DNA of 64,000 bases from Allorhizobium sonneratiae (GTDB lineage: Bacteria; Pseudomonadota; Alphaproteobacteria; Rhizobiales; Rhizobiaceae). This document shows positions 8,586 through 16,888 of the stretch, piece by piece. The notes below the pieces were generated by a model. It saw only the letters and a program-made list of their open reading frames with translations, had not been told where the DNA came from and made no database searches. The translations under genes were made by a program, and so were the position numbers. The first letter of the stretch is position 1, and each line of letters opens with the position of its first letter. The stretch covers positions 62,001 to 126,000 of the forward strand of contig NZ_JAMKOJ010000004.1 in NCBI RefSeq assembly GCF_023700755.1. Reading direction: 5' to 3'.

Positions 8586-9254
8586 ATGACCCAGAACCAT
8601 GATTCCGATCCGAAATGGCTTTTTGAAAACCGGCGTCAGGCCGGGGAGGCTCTCGCGCGATCCGTGCAGGATCTTGCGCTGGAGCGACCGATCATCCTTG
8701 CCATCCCGCCGGAAAGCGTGACCTTGGCGCAGGCTGTTGCAAAAAGTGTGAAAGCGCCGCTCGATCTGGCCGTCGTGCTGGAATTGCCCGGCCCCATTCC
8801 CCCCGCCCATCCGATCGGCCATGTGGTCGGCGGTATCGATCCGCATATCGTCATGGAGGAGACCAATGCGGAAGACCAGTTCATTCCGCCGGGCTATGTC
8901 GATGAGGAACGGCGGCGGCTGGTAAGCGAAGCAGAGCGCCGCCATCACGCCTATACCGGCAACCGCAATCCGCTCAAGCTGCAGGATCGCCATGTGGTGC
9001 TGGTCTGCGATGTCGATCTGCCTGAACGAAGACTGAAAGCGGCACTGGCTGCACTTGCCAAAATCCCGCTGGCCAGTCTGAGGCTCGCTTTTCCGGCCAT
9101 GTCCATCGCCATGCGCGACAGCCTGCCCGATCACGTGCGGCAGGTGCTCTGCCTGCATGTTGCCCAAAATCTGCCAGCCACCATTTATCGCCAGGCCGAG
9201 GCGATTTCGGACGAGCATGTTCCTGCACTGGTCGGCGAGACGCAGACGGATTGA
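8586..9254 (+). CDS. Degenerate phosphoribosyltransferase-like protein
   Basis: The 222-residue protein resembles COG1926-type phosphoribosyltransferase-like proteins. It starts with FENRRQAGEALA, continues with a segment in the place of the usual ARGG loop (LAIPPESVTLAQAVAKSVKA), then LDLAVVLELPGPIPP and the central VVGGIDPHIVMEE. The usual PRPP-binding loop (a DDGxATG-type run) is replaced by VLVCDVDLPERRL, so PRPP binding is doubtful. I start at the ATG at 8586, after a GGAGG site. An upstream in-frame start adds 80 residues without family similarity. Function is unknown; it may be a non-catalytic paralogue. Confidence 0.6.
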   Translation: MTQNHDSDPKWLFENRRQAGEALARSVQDLALERPIILAIPPESVTLAQAVAKSVKAPLDLAVVLELPGPIPPAHPIGHVVGGIDPHIVMEETNAEDQFIPPGYVDEERRRLVSEAERRHHAYTGNRNPLKLQDRHVVLVCDVDLPERRLKAALAALAKIPLASLRLAFPAMSIAMRDSLPDHVRQVLCLHVAQNLPATIYRQAEAISDEHVPALVGETQTD

Positions 9255-9257
9255 GCC

Positions 9258-9297
9258 TTACACCGCCATGCACCCAATAGGATGCATGGCGGTGTAA
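9258..9297 (+). terminator. Strong hairpin terminator after phosphoribosyltransferase-like gene
   Basis: Perfect 15-bp arms TTACACCGCCATGCA / TGCATGGCGGTGTAA with a 10-base loop begin three bases after the stop codon, followed by CCCTTTGTTT. Position and stability fit a transcription terminator. Confidence 0.75.
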
Positions 9298-9374
9298 CCC
9301 TTTGTTTCGACGTAATTCCAGACGCAAAACCGTTCCGCGCATTTGCTTCTCGGCGACCTTGGCGAAGGACACGA

Positions 9375-9413
9375 GAGCGCTTCACTGTTTCACGGAAACG
9401 CTGAAATGCGCTG
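9375..9413. repeat. Dispersed palindrome, GAGCGCTTCA type
   Basis: An imperfect inverted repeat (AGCGCTTCACTGTTTC with a GAAACGCTGAAATGCGCT partner). The same design recurs at 12874, 16716, 46474 and 49497, always between genes. Confidence 0.6.
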
Positions 9414-9525
9414 AGACACAGCCCTTTTATGACCCTTTTCCGCAATTTCCGGCTCGGCCATCTTGCCTCCGAACACTGAAGATGAAAATTAATGTCCCTG
9501 CACACTTCAATTCAGGGCTGCATTA

Positions 9526-10455
9526 ATGCTGACATCCGATGATCTCGCCTTCTTTTCGGTGCTTGCCGGGTCCCGATCCCTGGCCGAGAGCGCGCGCAAG
9601 CTCAACGTGACGCCGCCAGCCGTGACGCAGCGTCTGCGCGCGCTTGAAGAGAAAGTGGGGGTCAGGCTCATCGACCGAACCGGCAAAAACCTGTTCCTCA
9701 CCGAAGAGGGCTCGCTCGTCCTCTCGCACAGCGTTCTGGTCAGCAATGTCATCGATCAGCTGACGGAAGCACTTGCCGACCGCAGGGGTGTCGTGCGGGG
9801 GCATTTGAGGATTGCGGCGCCGCACGGATTTGGTCGGCAATATGTCGCCCCCGTCGTGGAGGCGTTTGCACGCGAGTATCAAAGCGCGCTCACCACGCTT
9901 GAACTGTCCGATCACCCTTCAGCGCTGCTCATGGACAGCTTCGAGGTGATCATTCACATCGGCGCGCGGGGACATCTCGACCAGGTGGTCACGACACTGG
10001 CGCCGAACCGGCGCATTCTCTGCGCCAGTCCGCATTATCTTGCGTCAGCTGCGCCTATTTCTGCGCCGGCAAACCTCGTCGGGCACCGTTGCCTCGCTGT
10101 CCGCGAGAACGACGAGGACGTGACGCTCTGGCGTTTCACAGGGCCTCGACAGGAGACTGCAACGGTGCGCATCAATCCGGTCATGTCGAGCAATGACGGG
10201 TCGGTCATACGGGACTGGGCTCTGGCAGGCCAGGGCGTGATGCTGCGCTCGGAATGGAGCGTGGCCGAAGACCTCGCCGCTGGCCGCTTGCAGGAAGTCT
10301 TGCCTGACTGGCAGCTTCCCTCAGCCGACATCGTCGCCATGCTGGGTTCGAGACACGGGCGAAGCGCCCGCTCCACCGCCTTCCTCAAGCTCCTGCGTCA
10401 GTCGCTCAAGCCGCCGCCATGGCGAAGCGGCGGCCTCAGCTCCGATGGTCAGTAA
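9526..10455 (+). CDS. LysR-family transcriptional regulator
   Basis: This 309-residue regulator has the N-terminal helix-turn-helix FFSVLAGSRSLAESARKLNV (about residues 8-27), followed by TPPAVTQRLRALEEKVGVRL. A LysR substrate domain (about 90-290) contains LRIAAPHGFGRQYVAPVVEAF. Its 3' end overlaps the convergent aldehyde dehydrogenase gene by seven bases. The pairing suggests, but does not show, that it controls that gene. It belongs to the CrgA-like branch that often regulates aldehyde or quinone metabolism. Confidence 0.85.
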   Translation: MLTSDDLAFFSVLAGSRSLAESARKLNVTPPAVTQRLRALEEKVGVRLIDRTGKNLFLTEEGSLVLSHSVLVSNVIDQLTEALADRRGVVRGHLRIAAPHGFGRQYVAPVVEAFAREYQSALTTLELSDHPSALLMDSFEVIIHIGARGHLDQVVTTLAPNRRILCASPHYLASAAPISAPANLVGHRCLAVRENDEDVTLWRFTGPRQETATVRINPVMSSNDGSVIRDWALAGQGVMLRSEWSVAEDLAAGRLQEVLPDWQLPSADIVAMLGSRHGRSARSTAFLKLLRQSLKPPPWRSGGLSSDGQ

Positions 10456-11870
10456 CCGAGGATCGACTTCGTCTCCAGATATTCCTCAAGTCCATGGACG
10501 CCATATTCGCGGCCATTGCCCGACTGTTTGTAGCCGCCGAATGCCGCAGCACCGTTCCAGGCCGGATAGTTGATATGAACCTGACCGGCACGAATGCGGC
10601 CCGCCACCCGCCTTGCCCGCTCGATATCGCCCGATTGCACGTGCGAGCCGAGCCCGTAGACCGTATCGTTGGCGATGGCGATCGCCTCTTCCTCGTCCCT
10701 GTAGGGCATGATCACCAAAACGGGGCCAAAGATTTCCTCGCGCGCGATGCGCATGTCAGTCGTCACCTCGGAAAACACCGTTGGCTGGGCAAAGAGGCCG
10801 CTCTCCAGCCCGGCGGGCCTGCCGAGGCCACCAACAACCAGCTTGGCTCCGCCATCGATACCGGCGCGGATCATGGTCTGCACCCGATCGAACTGGGCGC
10901 GGTTGGCGATTGGCCCCATCGTGGTCGCGGCGTCGAGCGGATCGCCCACCACCATGGCATTGACGGCCTTGCGCGCCAGCGCCTCCACCTCGGCAAGTCG
11001 ATGCGATGGCACCAGCATGCGTGTCGGCGCACTGCAGGACTGACCGGCATTGCGCATGCCCGCCAGCACGCCTTTGGGAACGGCAACATCGAAATCGGCA
11101 TCGTCGAGCAATATGTTCGGCGATTTGCCGCCAAGCTCCTGAACCACCCGTTTGATGGTGGGCGCCGCAGCTTGCGCGACCAGCACGCCCGCGCGTGTCG
11201 AGCCGGTGATGGAAATCATATCGACATCCGCATGGCTGGACAGGGCCGCGCCTACGGCCTCGCCTGTGCCGTTGACCAGATTGAACACACCGGGCGGTGT
11301 GCCGGCATCATGCATCAGCTCGGCAAACAGAAGCGCACTGTAGGGCGACAGTTCGCTGGGCTTCAGGACGATCGTGCAGCCAGCAGCAATCGCCGGCGCC
11401 ACCTTGGCGGTGATCTGATAAAGCGGCCAGTTCCAGGGCGTGATGAGGGCACAGACACCAATGGCCTCTTTCGCCGTCGCAAGACCTCCCTCCACCGACA
11501 GGAACGGGTATTTTTCAAGCGTCTCGATTTGCACACGGATGTGTTCGGCGGCAAAGAAGACCTGCGACGACCGCGCAAAGCTGATCGGCGTTCCCATTTC
11601 GCTCACCATGGCCTGGGCAAAAAGCTCGGCGCGCTCCATGACGAGCGCATGCATTCTTTTCAGGAGCGCCACCCGCGTTGGAACCGGCGAGCCGGAAAAC
11701 CCCGGAAAGGCCTTGCGCGCGGCAGCCACGGCAAGGTCAACGTGACGGGAACTGCCTGCAGCCACATGACCGGTGATGCGTTCTGAGGCCGGATCGACGA
11801 CCGGCAGCAGGTTCACATCGTCAAAGGCCTGCCACTCGCCGTTGATGTAAAACTGGTTGTCTCGTTGCAT
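10449..11870 (-). CDS. NAD(P)-dependent aldehyde dehydrogenase
   Basis: It oxidises an aldehyde to the carboxylic acid with NAD(P)+. The 473-residue protein shows the family motifs: Rossmann segment ITPWNWPLYQITAKVAPAIA, TGSTRAGVLVA, catalytic-base region VQELGGKSPNILLDDAD, nucleophile Cys279 in NAGQSCSAPTRM, and EEIFGPVLVIMPY. The ATG at 11870 follows AAGGAGAAGG; a longer in-frame reading upstream (to 12068) has no ribosome site and adds unrelated sequence. The substrate is unknown. It faces a LysR gene tail to tail. Confidence 0.9.
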   Translation of the reverse strand: MQRDNQFYINGEWQAFDDVNLLPVVDPASERITGHVAAGSSRHVDLAVAAARKAFPGFSGSPVPTRVALLKRMHALVMERAELFAQAMVSEMGTPISFARSSQVFFAAEHIRVQIETLEKYPFLSVEGGLATAKEAIGVCALITPWNWPLYQITAKVAPAIAAGCTIVLKPSELSPYSALLFAELMHDAGTPPGVFNLVNGTGEAVGAALSSHADVDMISITGSTRAGVLVAQAAAPTIKRVVQELGGKSPNILLDDADFDVAVPKGVLAGMRNAGQSCSAPTRMLVPSHRLAEVEALARKAVNAMVVGDPLDAATTMGPIANRAQFDRVQTMIRAGIDGGAKLVVGGLGRPAGLESGLFAQPTVFSEVTTDMRIAREEIFGPVLVIMPYRDEEEAIAIANDTVYGLGSHVQSGDIERARRVAGRIRAGQVHINYPAWNGAAAFGGYKQSGNGREYGVHGLEEYLETKSILGY

Positions 11871-12301
11871 CGCTTCAGCCTTCTCCTTGGTCCTGCGCCC
11901 CGTATTGCCTGCGCTTCGCACAGGATGACCGAAAGGGAAAGAGATAGACAATCGATCTCGCCTGAATGCCCGGTTAAGGCTGAGCTTAACAACAACGGCC
12001 TGTCGATGCAGGTCCACCTGCCGCTTCGGCATGATCCGCAAACTGTCTGGCTGGACAGGGCGCAGCACATTGGCGCATACATCTCGTCCCTTGCAAAATC
12101 CGCAAGCCGCTTGGCCAAGCCGCTTGGCAATGCTGGCGCAGTGTCATGCTCATCCTCTGGAGACGACGAAAGCCGGGAGACAGTTCACAATATCGTGAAC
12201 GCAATCAGGTCTCCTTCCCGGATTATTTCCCGCCCAGCGGTGTTGAACAGTTTGTCGACGTCGGAATGAGCCGGCCTCGTCCAACTGTTCTGGAGAGCAT
12301 T
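11871..12301. other. Divergent intergenic region, no named feature
   Basis: About 430 bases lie between the aldehyde dehydrogenase (minus) and the TPR protein (plus). It must carry both promoters. I see no clear palindrome or small gene in it. Confidence 0.4.
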
Positions 12302-12847
12302 ATGATCAACAAACACATCCTGGTCGCCTCAAGCCTCGCCCTGGCCAGCCTTCTTCCTTTTTCCACAGCTGCCATCGCGGCAAGCGGCGGAGGCAGCAGC
12401 AGTGATGGTGCCAAAACGCCTTCCTGCAACAGTGGTACCGTATGGAACGAAAAGACACAAAAGTGCGAGCGTCAGACTGCGAGCAAAATGGATGACAAGT
12501 CGCTCTATACTGAAGGGCGCGATCTTGCACTCGCTGGTCGCTACCAGCAGGCGCTGACAACCCTTGGCGCCGTTCACAGCCCGGACTCGATGACCTACAC
12601 GATGATAGGCTATTCATGGCGCAAAATGGGCAACTACGACAAGGCTCAGGCCTTTTACGCCAAAGCGCTCGCGGCTGATCCGAACAATGTCAACACGCAT
12701 GAATATCTCGGCGAAGCCTATGCGGAGCAGCATATGACCAACCTCGCCAAGGCTGAGCTGGAGAAGGTCAGGAGTCTCGCCGGCCCCAACAGCGAGCAGT
12801 ATCGGGATCTCGCCGACGTTATCAAAGGCACTGTCAGCAAGAGCTGA
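12302..12847 (+). CDS. Exported TPR-repeat protein
   Basis: The 181-residue protein begins with a signal peptide (MINKHILVASSLALASLLPF, cleavage near AIAA-SG). A short glycine/serine-rich segment carries two cysteines (SCNSGTVWNEKTQKC). Tetratricopeptide-type helices follow (LYTEGRDLALAGRYQQALTT; YDKAQAFYAKALAADPNN; EYLGEAYAEQHMTNLAKAEL). It is probably a periplasmic scaffold. It lies upstream of the DoxX gene and the ECF sigma pair on the same strand and may belong to the stress regulon they define. I start at 12302 because the signal peptide begins there. Confidence 0.75.
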   Translation: MINKHILVASSLALASLLPFSTAAIAASGGGSSSDGAKTPSCNSGTVWNEKTQKCERQTASKMDDKSLYTEGRDLALAGRYQQALTTLGAVHSPDSMTYTMIGYSWRKMGNYDKAQAFYAKALAADPNNVNTHEYLGEAYAEQHMTNLAKAELEKVRSLAGPNSEQYRDLADVIKGTVSKS

Positions 12848-12873
12848 AGAGGGTGACGCGAGACGATCGCCTG

Positions 12874-12902
12874 GAGCGTTTCAGAATATCACAGAAACGC
12901 TC
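12874..12902. repeat. Dispersed palindrome, GAGCGTTTC type
   Basis: Arms GAGCGTTTC / GAAACGCTC stand 26 bases after the TPR gene stop. They are followed to about 12975 by a second conserved block (GCATTTCCGGACGG, GGGAACCTGTTTTCGG, AAATCCGATGCTCT) that recurs elsewhere in the window. The hairpin may end transcription. Confidence 0.6.
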
Positions 12903-13052
12903 TAACTCTCTGTTTTTATGCATTTCCGGACGGAAAAAATGGGAACCTGTTTTCGGAAAAATCCGATGCTCTAAACACGCCGCCGCGGGCGATGATCCGT
13001 CCGCGACCCGCTCTGACGTGTGAAACAGCCCTGTTACCTTTGGAGACACGCC

Positions 13053-13469
13053 ATGAATACACAACAACTTGAAGCGTCTGGACTTTTCATCGTCCGATTG
13101 CTGATCGCGGCCGTCTTTGTCCATGATGCAACCCTGCTCGCCCGTTTCCCGGACGCGAATGCAGCGTTCATGGCACAACACGGTGTTCCGTTCCTCCTGC
13201 TTTATCCAACGGCCGCTTTCCAGTTTGCAGGCGGACTGATGATTATTGTGGGACTGGCCGTCCGGCCATTGGCGCTTGCCTTTTCCGGTTTCTGCCTGCT
13301 TACGGCTGCAATCTTTCATCACGACTTCATGCAAGCGTCCGAGCAGATCGCTTTTGGCAAGGATCTCGGTCTCGCCGCTGGCTATCTTTGCCTTTTTATC
13401 CACGGACCTGGAGGGGTTTCGATCGACGCCGTTTTAAAGAGGGGCCGCAATCGTGCACTTCAGGTATGA
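13053..13469 (+). CDS. DoxX-family membrane protein
   Basis: This 138-residue inner-membrane protein has four hydrophobic helices (for example FIVRLLIAAVFVHDATLLAR, GGLMIIVGLAVRPLALAFSG and LGLAAGYLCLFIHGPGG). DoxX/MauD-like proteins are small redox-related membrane proteins of variable role. A GGAG ribosome site lies before the ATG. It precedes the ECF sigma factor gene by about 150 bases, and DoxX genes often neighbour ECF sigma/anti-sigma pairs in Proteobacteria, which supports a shared stress function. Confidence 0.78.
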   Translation: MNTQQLEASGLFIVRLLIAAVFVHDATLLARFPDANAAFMAQHGVPFLLLYPTAAFQFAGGLMIIVGLAVRPLALAFSGFCLLTAAIFHHDFMQASEQIAFGKDLGLAAGYLCLFIHGPGGVSIDAVLKRGRNRALQV

Positions 13470-13510
13470 CAAGGGAATTTTCATCGGTTTCGGGAATGAT
13501 CGCCGCCAGT

Positions 13511-13550
13511 TACAGCATGTTGCGGCTTATCAGCCGCATGCTACGTGCTT
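13511..13550. repeat. Dispersed palindrome, GCGGCTTATCAGCC type
   Basis: AGCATGTTGCGGCTTATCAG followed by the near-complement ending in ATGCTACGTGCTTT. Copies of the same core are found at 16606 and, inverted, near 61195 and 61690. Confidence 0.55.
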
Positions 13551-13616
13551 TAACAGGCTGCTGAAAAAGTCAGGTTCAGAGGGTATCAGCTTGGATAGGA
13601 AGGACTGTTTGCTGCC

Positions 13617-14129
13617 ATGTCACGCTTCCTGAATGATGTCGAAGCATGTGTGCCCGCCTTGCGCCGGTATGCGCAGGCGCTCACGCGTGATCGCGACATG
13701 GCGGACGATCTTGTTCAGGATTGCCTGGAACGGGCAATCCGCAAGAGGGCGCTTTGGAGGCCGATCATCGGAGCCGTCAGGCCATGGCTCTTCCGCATGC
13801 TCCTCAATATCTATCGCAACGACATAAGGCAACGTCGGCATAAGCCCGCATTTGTCCCTATGGACAACAGTGTTATCCTTGAGCCCCATCATCAAGGGGA
13901 GCAATATGCCCGGCTGGCGCTGGCGGAGACGGCAGAGGCGATCGACCGGCTTCCAGATGAACAGCGCGAGGCGCTGCTTCTGGTCGTGCTCGAAGGTGTC
14001 AGCTATGAAGAGGCGGCGAAAATATTGGATGTACCGATTGGTACTCTGATGTCTCGTCTTGGCCGTGCACGCGCATCGCTGCGCATACTGACCGATAACC
14101 CGGCGCCTCGTTTAAGGACGGTAAAATGA
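13617..14129 (+). CDS. ECF-family RNA polymerase sigma factor
   Basis: This 170-residue extracytoplasmic-function sigma factor has sigma region 2 (LRRYAQALTRDRDMADDLVQ, then DCLERA, about residues 15-40) and region 4 (DRLPDEQREALLLVVLEGVS, then YEEAAKILDVPIGTLMSRLGRA, about 110-152). It directs core polymerase to a small regulon, likely including its own operon. It overlaps the next gene, a membrane anti-sigma factor, by four bases, so the two are co-translated. A GGAAGG ribosome site precedes it. The inducing stress is unknown. Confidence 0.92.
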   Translation: MSRFLNDVEACVPALRRYAQALTRDRDMADDLVQDCLERAIRKRALWRPIIGAVRPWLFRMLLNIYRNDIRQRRHKPAFVPMDNSVILEPHHQGEQYARLALAETAEAIDRLPDEQREALLLVVLEGVSYEEAAKILDVPIGTLMSRLGRARASLRILTDNPAPRLRTVK

Positions 14130-14899
14130 AGAACGAGTCGAAAAGCATCAGCGACACCGATCTTTTGGCTTACGTTGACGGCCAGCTCGATGAGCGTCGT
14201 GCCGCGGAGGTTGAAGCCTGTCTGGCGATGCGCCCGCAGGACGCTGAAACAGTGGCAGATTGGCGCAAGCAGAATGAGGCCATCCGTGAGCTTTATCAGC
14301 ATGGTCATGACGCGCCATTGCCCGATCGCCTCGATGTCCGAAGAATTTCCGCCGAGGCCGCCAGAAAGACAGCCGATTGGCAGCGGCTGGCAGCGGCTGC
14401 AATCCTCTGCCTTTTCATTGGCAGTGGCATCGGCTGGTACGGGCACTCGTTTTCAAGACCCGGCCAGCTCGCAGAGCCCCAGTTCGTGAGTGAGGCCGTA
14501 GACGCTCACGCTCTTTATGCAAGTGAGGTCGTCCACGCGGTCGAAGTCCGCGCCGACAAAAAGGCCGATCTTGCGGCATGGCTGTCGCGGCGTCTTGACC
14601 GGTCGATCGACATTCCTGATCTCAGCAGCAAGGGCTATAGCCTCGTCGGCGGTCGGTTGCTTCCGGCAGGCGCCGAACCGGCCGCTCAGCTGATGTACGA
14701 AGACCAGAGTGGGCGGCGTATTACGCTCTATATCGTGCCGCATCCTCAGGGGCAGGAAACGGCATTTCGCTATGCCGAACAAGATCACCTGAAGGCTCTC
14801 TACTGGCGCGCGGAGCAAATCAGTTGCGTGCTGGTTGGCGAACTGCCGCGAGAAGACCTGAACAGCATCGCACTCGACATCTACCATCAGATCACATGA
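14126..14899 (+). CDS. Membrane-anchored anti-sigma factor
   Basis: The 257-residue protein starts with a short cytoplasmic sigma-binding region (DTDLLAYVDGQLDERRAAEV). One transmembrane helix (AAAILCLFIGSGIGWYGHSF, about residues 89-108) leads into a periplasmic domain of about 150 residues. There is no HxxxCxxC zinc signature, so it belongs to the non-ZAS class. The periplasmic domain (YSLVGGRLLPAGAEPAAQLM; ITLYIVPHPQGQETAFRY) resembles those of anti-sigma factors for small rhizobial ECF operons. It should hold the upstream sigma factor inactive until a signal arrives. Confidence 0.85.
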   Translation: MKNESKSISDTDLLAYVDGQLDERRAAEVEACLAMRPQDAETVADWRKQNEAIRELYQHGHDAPLPDRLDVRRISAEAARKTADWQRLAAAAILCLFIGSGIGWYGHSFSRPGQLAEPQFVSEAVDAHALYASEVVHAVEVRADKKADLAAWLSRRLDRSIDIPDLSSKGYSLVGGRLLPAGAEPAAQLMYEDQSGRRITLYIVPHPQGQETAFRYAEQDHLKALYWRAEQISCVLVGELPREDLNSIALDIYHQIT

Positions 14900-14962
14900 T
14901 GTCAGCGCATCGGCCGAAATGTGGGAACCGGTTTTCGCAAAAATCCGCTGCTCTAAAGAATA

Positions 14963-14992
14963 TCCCGTTTCATTGTCCTCAATGAAACGGGA
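14963..14992 (+). repeat. Hairpin TCCCGTTTCATTG, possible terminator, within a repeat block
   Basis: Perfect 13-bp arms TCCCGTTTCATTG / CAATGAAACGGGA with loop TCCT lie 64 bases after the anti-sigma stop. The stem core is repeated at 61144 and, changed, at 61658. Just upstream (about 14907-14956) is the GGGAACCGGTTTTCGC / AAAATCCGCTGCTCT block seen after the TPR gene. The remainder to 15284 holds only the presumed promoter of the next gene. Confidence 0.6.
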
Positions 14993-15284
14993 ACCTCAAT
15001 GCTAAAAACAAAGGCTGAAAGCCGGTTGACTGCGGCTGATATCCGTTCAATCGCGTTTCATCATCCCCCAGTCTTTCATTTCATGACAGCATAAAATTCT
15101 GCCTCTTGTCGCAAACATCGCTAGCCTGGAGTGGTCTTTTCCGCTTCAATCCGTGAAAAGCGAAATGGCGCAGAAGATTTCGATACTGTACGGGATACCA
15201 GAATTTTCTGCCGCCAAGTCAGGAACTGCGGTTCCGTATGCGTGTCACAATCGCCTAATCTCTGCTGAATACATGGAGATTGCG

Positions 15285-16607
15285 ATGCCTGCGCCGTTGA
15301 CCCTTATCGAGACCCCTTCGAACCCGCCACAAGAGGCCGACGTCGTCGTGATCGGCGGTGGCATTGTCGGTGTTTTCACCGCCTATTTCCTGACTCAGCG
15401 CGGTCTGAAGACCGTCCTGGTCGAGAAAGGCCGTATCGGCGCCGAGCAGTCAAGCCGTAACTGGGGCTGGTGCCGCCAGCAAAACCGCGACGCTCGCGAA
15501 CTTCCCCTCGCGACCAAGAGCCTCGACCTTTGGGAGCGCTTCATCGCCGAAACCGGCGAAGATATCGGTTTTCGCCGTTGCGGCCTCCTCTATCTCAGCA
15601 ACAACGAGGCCGAAATTGCCGGCTGGGCACGCTGGCGCGACTTTGCAAAGACGGTCGGTGTGACAACGCATATGTTGTCAGCAGCAGAAGCTGCGGAAAG
15701 AGGCCAGGCAACAGGCCGCTCCTGGAAAGGTGGCGTCTTTTCACCAACCGACGGCATAGCCGATCCATCCAAGGCTGCGCCGTCCGTAGCGCGTGCGATC
15801 ATGAAACTTGGCGGCAGCGTCATCCAGAACTGCGCGGCGCGCGGTGTCGAAACAGAAGGTGGCCGACTGAGCGCTGTCGTTACCGAACGCGGCACGATCC
15901 GCACGAAAATCGCGGTCCTGTCTGGCGGCGCCTGGGCCTCTTCTTTCTGCCGGCAGATGGGCATCCGTTTCCCACAAGCGTCCATTCGGTCTTCTATTGT
16001 CGCCGTCTCAAGCGCAGCGGGCATTCCGCCAGCGCTGCACACGAAGGACATTTCGATCACGAGCCGAAGCAATGGCGATTACACGCTCGCGATCAGCGGT
16101 CGCGCCCGCGTTGACCTAACCCCCCAGCAGGTGCGATTCCTGCCGCAATTCCTGCCTATGTTCGCCAAGCGCTGGCAGATCCTGTCCCCCGGCGGTTTCG
16201 AAGGCATCAGAAGCGGGCATGAAACTGTGTCCCGCTGGCGGCTCGACCGTCCCACACCCATGGAGCGCATGCGCATTCTTGACCCGAAACCGGATCAAGG
16301 AACGCTTCGTCTCATTCATCATCGCGCCCTGGACCTTCTGCCAGCGTTGAAGTCCACGAAAATCACGGGCACCTGGGCCGGTTATATCGACTCCACGCCG
16401 GATGGTGTGCCCGGTATAGGCGAAATCGAGAGCCTGCCCGGTTTCATCCTCGCTGCCGGCTTCTCCGGCCACGGCTTTGGCATCGGGCCCGGCGCTGGCC
16501 ATCTGATTGCGGATATTGCATCAGGCGCCGAACCTATCGTCGATCCGAAGCCCTACCATCCGTCCCGCTTCGAGAAATCAGCCTGGGGGAAGGTCTCCGA
16601 TTTCTAA
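15285..16607 (+). CDS. DAO-family FAD-dependent oxidoreductase
   Basis: The likely reaction is oxidation of an amino acid or secondary amine to the imine with FAD. The 440-residue protein has the N-terminal dinucleotide motif VVVIGGGIVGVFTAYFLTQR (about residues 18-37), the flavin contact run SSRNWGWCRQQNRD, and a C-terminal closing segment ILAAGFSGHGFGIGPGAGHL typical of the D-amino-acid oxidase/glycine oxidase superfamily. The start at 15285 follows a GGAG site. Longer in-frame readings upstream lack one. It leads a row of imine- and enamine-handling enzymes, so it may feed 2-imino acids to them. The exact substrate is open. Confidence 0.8.
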   Translation: MPAPLTLIETPSNPPQEADVVVIGGGIVGVFTAYFLTQRGLKTVLVEKGRIGAEQSSRNWGWCRQQNRDARELPLATKSLDLWERFIAETGEDIGFRRCGLLYLSNNEAEIAGWARWRDFAKTVGVTTHMLSAAEAAERGQATGRSWKGGVFSPTDGIADPSKAAPSVARAIMKLGGSVIQNCAARGVETEGGRLSAVVTERGTIRTKIAVLSGGAWASSFCRQMGIRFPQASIRSSIVAVSSAAGIPPALHTKDISITSRSNGDYTLAISGRARVDLTPQQVRFLPQFLPMFAKRWQILSPGGFEGIRSGHETVSRWRLDRPTPMERMRILDPKPDQGTLRLIHHRALDLLPALKSTKITGTWAGYIDSTPDGVPGIGEIESLPGFILAAGFSGHGFGIGPGAGHLIADIASGAEPIVDPKPYHPSRFEKSAWGKVSDF

Positions 16608-16754
16608 AGCACGTTGCGGCTTATCAGCCTCATGCAACGTGCTTTAAGCCTTTGTTTTGTCGCAAGAAAAGTGTGAAACGGTTTTCCGTCCGGAAATGCG
16701 GAACAACAAAGGGTGAGAGCATTTCAATGTTTCCGTGAAACAGTGAAATGCTCT
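16606..16754. repeat. Composite of two dispersed palindromes
   Basis: The first hairpin (16606-16645, arms AAAGCACGTTGC / GCAACGTGCTTT around GGCTTATCAGCC) starts inside the stop codon of the FAD oxidoreductase and probably ends its transcript. The second (16716-16754) has arms AGAGCATTTCAATGTTTC and TGAAACAGTGAAATGCTCT with near-perfect pairing. Between them lies the conserved spacer with GTGTGAAACGGTTTTCCGTC. This arrangement of two hairpins and a spacer looks like one mobile or REP-like unit. Confidence 0.65.
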
Positions 16755-16888
16755 AGGGTCCGGGATGAGTGAACGCGGCGCAGGTTTTCGGCCAGAGCAT
16801 TAATGTAAGAGTAAACCTGATATTCAGCATTCATTAATTGCAGCCTTTATGGGTTATCGGCAAGCTGGGGCAAACGGGAACTCTTACA

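Noticed and set aside
10419..11786. Plus-strand open frame of 455 codons opposite the aldehyde dehydrogenase
   Set aside because: Antisense to a gene with intact catalytic motifs; typical shadow frame of GC-rich DNA.
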